A stretch of 64,000 nucleotides of DNA. It comes from Citrus sinensis (Eukaryota; Streptophyta; Magnoliopsida; Sapindales; Rutaceae). The stretch lies in contig NC_068558.1 in the NCBI RefSeq assembly GCF_022201045.2, positions 49,579,501 through 49,643,500 of the forward strand. The letters are read 5' to 3'. The translations under genes and the position numbers were made by a program. The notes beneath the pieces are model-generated. The model searched no databases. It was not told the DNA's origin and saw nothing but the letters and a program-made list of their open reading frames with translations. This document shows positions 57,887 to 64,000 of this stretch, in pieces (position 1 is the first letter of the stretch; the number at the start of each line of letters is the position of its first letter).

Positions 57887-59477
57887 GTCTTTAAAAAAGT
57901 TACGAACAAACACATTGCATGTACAACAGATCTACATTAGTAAACAAACAAAAGGGGTGTATTTATTATCTTTCATCAAACATATAGAGAAAACAATTTG
58001 CTCATATCGTACAACAATTTTTTTAGGTAAAAAAAAGCTTACTATCACTAGAAAGATTAATATGAATTAACAATTATTCTCATAAATTAACAATTTGATT
58101 TAAAATTTTGTTTGAATTTTTTTGTTAACAATACACCCAGACGTGTTCCAATAAATTGCCTATATGCATGCAATAACAAATCAAAGCCAAAATCAAATTT
58201 AAATAAACAGGTAGTTATTGTCAATTTGCTTGTGATCATAACGAATCAAAACCAAAATCAAATTTAAAAACCTATAAAAGTCTTTGTTGAAAATGAATTT
58301 TTTGTTTGGTTTCATCTACTTTAGAACCAGGCATCATCTTGTGTTGGTGGAATGTTTATTTTGCAGACAAGCTTCAATTTGTAATCCGCTTGGCGCTTAA
58401 TTCTACTGCGCATTGAAGCTTGTCTCAATGTGTCTAATCTAATCTTGAATAAGCATTTCTATTTTGTTTGGCTTCATTACTCGAAATTGCAGGCACGTTA
58501 CAGGCGGGTGTTGAAAGAAGAGCAGATGGATTAAATTATTTTCTTTAGTTTTATTGTCTTGTCCAATGACTAAAATCGTAATTCAAGTTTATGGTTTATT
58601 AGTAAATAAAATATTTTTTAAAATATAGATTCAATATCCTCATCAAGCACTTAGCATACGCTTGCAGTTGTGATTTAGAAGTTAAGTTAATTTCATCGCA
58701 CGTTTGTATGATGTAAAATCAATAAAATCTTAACCATTTTTATAAAAAAAAATTATTTAATAATCATACTATCACACAATATTAATAGTTATTTCTTGAT
58801 TACAGTTTTTATTTCTATAGCAAGAATTTAATACAAACCTGAGCACATCTGGTGAATTATTAACACTTGCACATGAATTATTGCGAGCCGCGTTAACACT
58901 GAGCGAGTATTTAACAGTTTTTGCCTCAATGTTCGCCAGCAGCGATATGGTGAAATTTTTCGGGAACAATAAAAAAGAGAAAGGAAAAGAAATCTAGATG
59001 AATATGTCCAGATTGATAATATTTATATTTGACTCATCATGAGCGACATTATTTTCTCATAATGTAAAACAGCTACTCCACTCGGCAATTCGATTTAACA
59101 ACTTTGAAAGTCTTGATTCCTCTTACAAATTGTTTATAATTTAATTTCTAAAAGTCACTGAAAGTGATTAATAATTAGCAAAAAAAAAAAAAATCGCATA
59201 TGATTTACTTGCTTGCCCAGATGAGTTGGCTCTTTCCACTGAAGCCAGGCCGCTGTGCCGTAATGGCATGCCTGCACATCACAAGAATAGGAAAAGGTCA
59301 ATCCAAAGCAAATCATCATTAATCAAAATATAATTCAGACCGAGCACCGATCAAGATCACATTTAACGATAACATTAGAATTATGATCATGTTCACCAAA
59401 TATAGAGGTATGACACACTGATTTGAGAATATATAAGTAAGTTAAAGCAATTACCTGCTGTTTCATTTCTCGGGCTC
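57887..59477. other. 1.6-kb spacer
   Basis: Contains a 14-bp inverted repeat AGACAAGCTTCAAT / ATTGAAGCTTGTCT at about 58364 and 58422, roughly 45 bases apart. A candidate downstream, possibly untranslated exon of the minus-strand gene at 59478 lies at about 59270-59205 (acceptor GTGCAG). No other gene is seen. Confidence 0.45.
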
Positions 59478-59918
59478 CTATTTTTTCGGGAAAGCAAATC
59501 TATAACACAAGCTGGAGAGTACATTTTTCGACAGCTTTTGCTTGTCTTTCCTCTTCGACAACTTGCTGCCCACAAATTCACTAAACGTGCTCATTATAGA
59601 AGACGATGAATTACCTCTGGTAACAGCTAAAGAGCTGGTGTCCTGTACATCGTACTGATAGTAATAGTTGGAGCTGAGCCTCTTTGATCGGCCGAGAGAT
59701 GGGATTACCATTAGATGGCGTTGGATGAGATGATCAAGCGAGACCAGTTCATATGAATCATATAATGGGCTGCCACAATCCCATGTGGCCATTGATGCTT
59801 CCTCTGCTTCAATTTCTGTCCTTTCTGAATTTTTTGTCATCTTGGTTGGCCTTGAGATTTCTCTGGGAGTGACAAGATTGCCTTCAAGATTTGCCAATGC
59901 GGCTCGACAAACAGACAT
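59478..59918 (-). CDS. Hypothetical protein, 146 aa
   Basis: An intact minus-strand frame from ATG 59918 to TAG. The central part (MATWDCGSPLYDSYELVSLD, then HLIQRHLMVIPSLGRSKRL) has the look of a conserved plant motif, and the rest is Ser/Lys-rich and probably disordered. The C-terminal KLSKRKDKQKLSK is a possible nuclear localisation signal. There is no membrane span or signal peptide. I do not recognise the family and assign no function. About 20 bases after the stop lies a CAG|GTAATT donor with a plausible acceptor near 59270, so the transcript may have an intron in its 3' untranslated region. The start could instead be Met27 (MTKNSERTEIE). Confidence 0.6.
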   Translation of the reverse strand: MSVCRAALANLEGNLVTPREISRPTKMTKNSERTEIEAEEASMATWDCGSPLYDSYELVSLDHLIQRHLMVIPSLGRSKRLSSNYYYQYDVQDTSSLAVTRGNSSSSIMSTFSEFVGSKLSKRKDKQKLSKNVLSSLCYRFAFPKK

Positions 59919-61502
59919 TTCGCTTTGTGTACAACTACAGAGATTCTCTTTACCACGTGTCTTTAATTTCAGCTGGCCAACTTAGAAAACAAATCTGATT
60001 GTGAAAACCCTAATTTGTCCACCAGCGTAGGAAACTGATTAGGCAAGTATTTTGGGGATAAAATTGCCTTTTCATGCAATAGGTGCCTCCTCTAGAGATT
60101 TGACTAAGTTTGCATTATCGCATCTGATTAGTTTTAAGTCATAATTGCACCGAAGTAGTATATGCTTTTTAAGAATGTGATAAAACAATTTAGATGTTAT
60201 GTGACTTTTAAAGCAAGCTTTTCACCGTAAACAAATTTATTCAGTATTTAACCATCGAGTCGTTATCTAATTCGGGCATCTTTAAATGAAAAAAATCTCA
60301 TTTTTTATTTTTTTCTTAAATGAGAGCATCTGCATTTGAAAATGATATTTTAAATATTAAAGTAAAAAAAAAAAAGATTGTTATAGGAATTTGGATAAAA
60401 AAATATGATTATTTTATAATACCCTGCCATGCATGCATTTACAATAGTGTATAATTAAGGTATTGTTACATATTATTTCTAATCTAATGACTACCATTCA
60501 CAATACCATGAAACTTTCTATTTAACACTAAATCTAAATTCTTTCCATTGTCCAAGTAAAAGATTCTATACGGGATTTAATTTAATTTAATTGGTAAGAA
60601 AAATTATGTAAGTTTCTGGAACTAACTTTATCTATAATTTGTGCATTGGCATATATATAAGAGAATAAAAAATAAAAAGCTCTTTTATCAGCAATATTAT
60701 CATTCTTGCTTATAATTAAAAATATTCATTGATGAAATTTGTGTGGCACATGTTATGTGTATGGAGGAGTATGACATTGTAAGAGCATTAAATTAATGAA
60801 TAATATGTGTCCCATTTTGAAATGAATTTTCACATTATCAAATATCACCCAATATCTTATGAATCTAATAACCCACTCTAAATTGCTCATGAAGTAATTA
60901 TTAGAACGCAAATTATAAAGTAAAAGATCTCACTTGACTAGTGGAGAAAGTTCCCAATTGGTTTCTCTAGTCAACCGCCAGGTATAGTGGAGGGGAGGAT
61001 TAACTACATCCCATTTTCATGGGATTACTAAAGGCGAAAATGAGAGATGACATGGCAAAACCAAGTGGACTGAATTGACAAATATTTAAAGATTATATTC
61101 TTTTTTTTTTTTGGGTTTTTAAATAATATTATCTTTTAAGTTTGAACATCTCATAAGAGAAATATATCAATTTGAAATTGTCAAATAATTTTCTTCTCAA
61201 ATCATTATCTATGACAACGATGTGTATTATAATATTCATATACAGACGCAATAGCCACGTTGGATGTAAAAGAAAGGGGACATAACCCGTTCGTTCAATT
61301 CAAAATTGCCATAAGCCGGCAATTCTTAATTTTAGTATAATCTTGTATAGTGTATATCTTCTTAATTCTTAGCAATGGCAGTCTTACATGAGGAATTGAG
61401 GATGTGAAAGTAGATTACACAATTGACTATCAAGAGACCAAGGGACCCAGAAAAGATTTCAATACCTATAAAAAGATTATCAGATTTGCAAGTTTCTTAC
61501 AA
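59919..61502. other. Spacer between the hypothetical gene and the GH3 gene
   Basis: AT-rich, no gene and no transposon ends placed. The right part probably includes the 3' untranslated region of the GH3 gene. Confidence 0.45.
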
Positions 61503-63982
61503 TTACCCGTAAGCAGTACTAAAGTAGCTCTTACCAATGTTATTACATAAGATTTGCAACACAGTCTTGTTGGTAGGTCCAACGCACCTAGGGGTTTTAA
61601 ACTGACTAAGAGCAGCTCCCAATCCAAGGTAATGATCTAAAATCTGTTGGAAGGTGCCCTTCAAAACAACTCGGAGTTCGAGCGGCCCTATGGCATTGAC
61701 CTTGCGTGCACTGACATAACCTGCGTCGACAAAGGAACGATCCAAACAATTGCAGCATTCTTTCAAGACCTCGTCATTGACTTCACCACTGACTTCCCAG
61801 AAGATCACATAGTGACCAGGATCTGTTGACAAATCAACATGACTCGTAAAGTCAACTACTTCTTGTTTTTCTTCAGCTAAAAGCTGGGCAGCTTCGTCGA
61901 CAGATAGCTGCAAATCCTTCTCAGTGTTCTTGTCAATGTTTATGGTTAGCAATAGGTTCCTCCTGCAAATAAATTTGAGTTCTGGGGTTGAATTATGGAA
62001 GCCCATAACCTTCACCACATCCCCTAGCCGGTACCGATACAAACCTGCAGATTAACATTCAAAGAACAAAAGATTTTATGTTTTATGATCATATTCCAAA
62101 GGCCTACATACTAGTCTTATCACATTAAGATAGCACAACTTCAGTGTGGGATCAAGAAATAAATTTTCCCCTTTTTTTTTTTAAATTGGAGAAATCAGAG
62201 TTAGACACATACATACGTACTTACATGCAAATTATGCAAGTGCATTGCAGGAAAATAGACTACGTCAAAACTAAATGTTTGAAAATTTGCAAACTAGCAC
62301 TACATACAGATCCAGGATTGAGCTGCCAACAACTAAAATACAAGACTTTCTCATTGAGTACCCATCACACTTAATATTAATATGATTAGGTTTGTAATTT
62401 CTTAATAATGGATGAGCACAGCTAGGTCTGATTCACATGTCCCAACTCAATTTTTTTGCAATGAGACAAATTTACCACCTCAATCGTTCACCCACTCCTG
62501 GGATCCAGAGGATTGTCATATATTAAATGAACAGATAGTATTATTCATTCATGTATTTAGTCAAACAACAAATATGACAATTTGAAACCTTATAGAATTA
62601 AAGAGACAGCCATCACTTTACATAATGGTAATCTGTATAATATCTTGCAGGGCAGCAGCAAATACATTGAACAAAATTATACTTGTCTCCTTCAGAAGAC
62701 TGCTTCTGCATTCGCAGACAAATAGTAGCTAATTACCAAATATGAAGTTTCATTTTTCAAAAGAATAAGATAGTGAATTTATGGCAGACCACATATGGGA
62801 ATTCTTGAGAAGAGTGATCCTGCAACTTAAATGGGGAACATTAAGGAGCCAGCAAACACCTAATAAAAGCTAGAAATGAGTACAAAAAAAGATCAGTTAA
62901 TGTGTACTCTGTAATCCAATAACCGATGCATAGAGCCCTACGCTCACATGGTGAGCAATTATAGCAAAGAAAATTCCATTAAATGGCTACTAGCAAATAG
63001 ACAAAGGCATCAAAATCCAATACAATGACTCAAGGTATCAAGTATCAACAATTAATTAACTGCACAATAGACAATATAACTAGTGATTTATCAAAGTTCC
63101 TGCATTGCATTGGTTGGAACATGAATACTTAATTATCAATTTGCGATTAAGAAATTATTCGTGTAAGACATTTTCATACCTGCAACATTGGTGACAATGA
63201 TCTCATACTCTTCCCCAACTTTGACTTCAGTCAATCCTACTGGCTTGGGTTCTATGCAAAGAACTTGGCTCTCAAGATTCCCCAACCTCTGAGGAATGAA
63301 CTCAAAATATCCGATATTAGGAAGCACAGCAAACGTAGCCAACTCTGGGGGCAAACTTGGATTCACATTTGCTCCAATCCACCCCTCAGAAGAACCATAA
63401 TCAGCGCTCATAAGAGGAAGGTCCCCTGCATAGTGCCTCAACTTTTTCAGATAATGCTCCATTGACCCAGTCATGATTCCAGACAGGTACTTCGCATTAG
63501 GAAAAAGCTCAGGTATTAACCCATACCAATTACTCAATCCTGAGCATTTTTTATGGATCAAATCGGCCAATTCAGGATTTGGCTTGAGAATTTTTGACAT
63601 AGCCGCCCTGATTGAAGGGACAGTGATTCTGCTGGAAAGAACCCCTTCCCTTATATCATCACATAGCTCTTCCCAAACGAGCTCAAATGTCCGAAAAGCA
63701 TGAACAAGACTATGGGCAAAGGTTGAGAATACAAGTTGAATCTCTTCCCTGAAGATCAGCCCACATAGGAGATGGCAGTATAATGATTGGTGGAAATCAG
63801 GACCAAAGATTACTTCATCAGGGCTACAACATTGTGACTGCATCGCCTTCATTTCTGCTTTAAATGTTGAACTGCGATAGACATTTGTAGTAGCAGTTCC
63901 AGCATTCAGACCCCCCTTAGTTTTAGATTGCTTGCTGCCGTATATAAACTGTAAGGCCTTTCCTTTCCCAATTGGGAATTCT
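61503..63982 (-). CDS. GH3 acyl-amido synthetase, JAR1-like (partial, 3' exons)
   Basis: Two exons on the minus strand, 63982-63180 (267 full codons plus split ones) and 62044-61503, are joined through a 1,135-bp intron. An acceptor (TGTGCAG) at 63983 shows that more exons lie beyond the right window edge, so the N-terminal third, with the first ATP-binding motif, is missing here. Present are a [10 protein letters not shown] segment, the second adenylation motif [11 protein letters not shown], and the third motif region YRYRLGDVV, followed by the C-terminal GH3 domain ([32 protein letters not shown]) ending SYFSTAYG. The sequence pattern fits the JAR1/JAR4 group, which conjugates jasmonic acid to isoleucine in the cytosol to make the active hormone. 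Auxin-conjugating group II GH3s are less similar as I recall them. No frame damage is visible. Confidence 0.93.
62045..63179 (-). other. Large intron of the GH3 gene
   Basis: 1,135 bp with GT...AG ends on the minus strand (donor GTATGAAA, acceptor ATCTGCAG). The plus-strand frame at 62144-62374 within it has no domain. No transposon ends were recognised. Confidence 0.85.
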
Positions 63983-64000
63983 CTGCACATAAATAATACC

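Overview
This is a nuclear plant genome fragment, almost certainly from a woody eudicot. Citrus or a close relative is my best guess, from the look of the proteins and not from any search. It is AT-rich, has GT-AG introns, low gene density and long transposon-filled spacers. No rRNA, tRNA, organellar, bacterial or CRISPR feature was seen. All exon coordinates were read by eye from splice sites, reading phase and family resemblance.

Layout. 1-11.4 kb: a three-exon, single-repeat R3 MYB gene of the TRIPTYCHON/CAPRICE class (1790-2564, +), then a 9-kb spacer with small MULE-type elements, two SINEs and a Tourist-like element. 11.4-14.2 kb: a three-exon group III WRKY factor (+) with small upstream ORFs in its leader. 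14.2-27.4 kb: a 13-kb transposon graveyard. It holds a nested PIF/Harbinger element, gypsy and Copia remnants, a broken dihydroflavonol-reductase-like pseudogene, a 946-bp MULE derivative with an internal tandem array, a SINE, and a 3 x 335-bp tandem array. 27.4-36 kb: two intronless UGT72-type glucosyltransferases on the minus strand, separated by a SINE whose body has become a tandem array, a MITE inside that SINE, and a hAT element. 36-42.5 kb: a MULE MITE, a 50-residue membrane protein gene (+) and a trichome-birefringence-like O-acetyltransferase (-). 43.3-48.1 kb: a decayed Mutator-like element with transposase and DUF1985 remnants, interrupted by a solo Copia-type LTR. 49.4-52.9 kb: an EDR4/DUF3133 zinc-ribbon protein gene (-). 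53-59 kb: spacer with MITEs and microsatellites. 59.5-64 kb: a small unidentified gene (-) and the 3' part of a JAR1-like GH3 acyl-amido synthetase (-), cut by the right window edge.

The genes do not form a pathway cluster. They cover epidermal patterning, stress transcription, phenolic glucosylation, wall acetylation, immunity and jasmonate activation. I found no clear new molecular system. The most unusual structures are in the repeats: a tRNA-derived SINE (18-bp target duplication) whose body is amplified to about five tandem copies, and three MULE-type MITEs whose terminal repeats are themselves palindromes. I also found a filled/empty site pair inside the window that dates one insertion relative to its host repeat.
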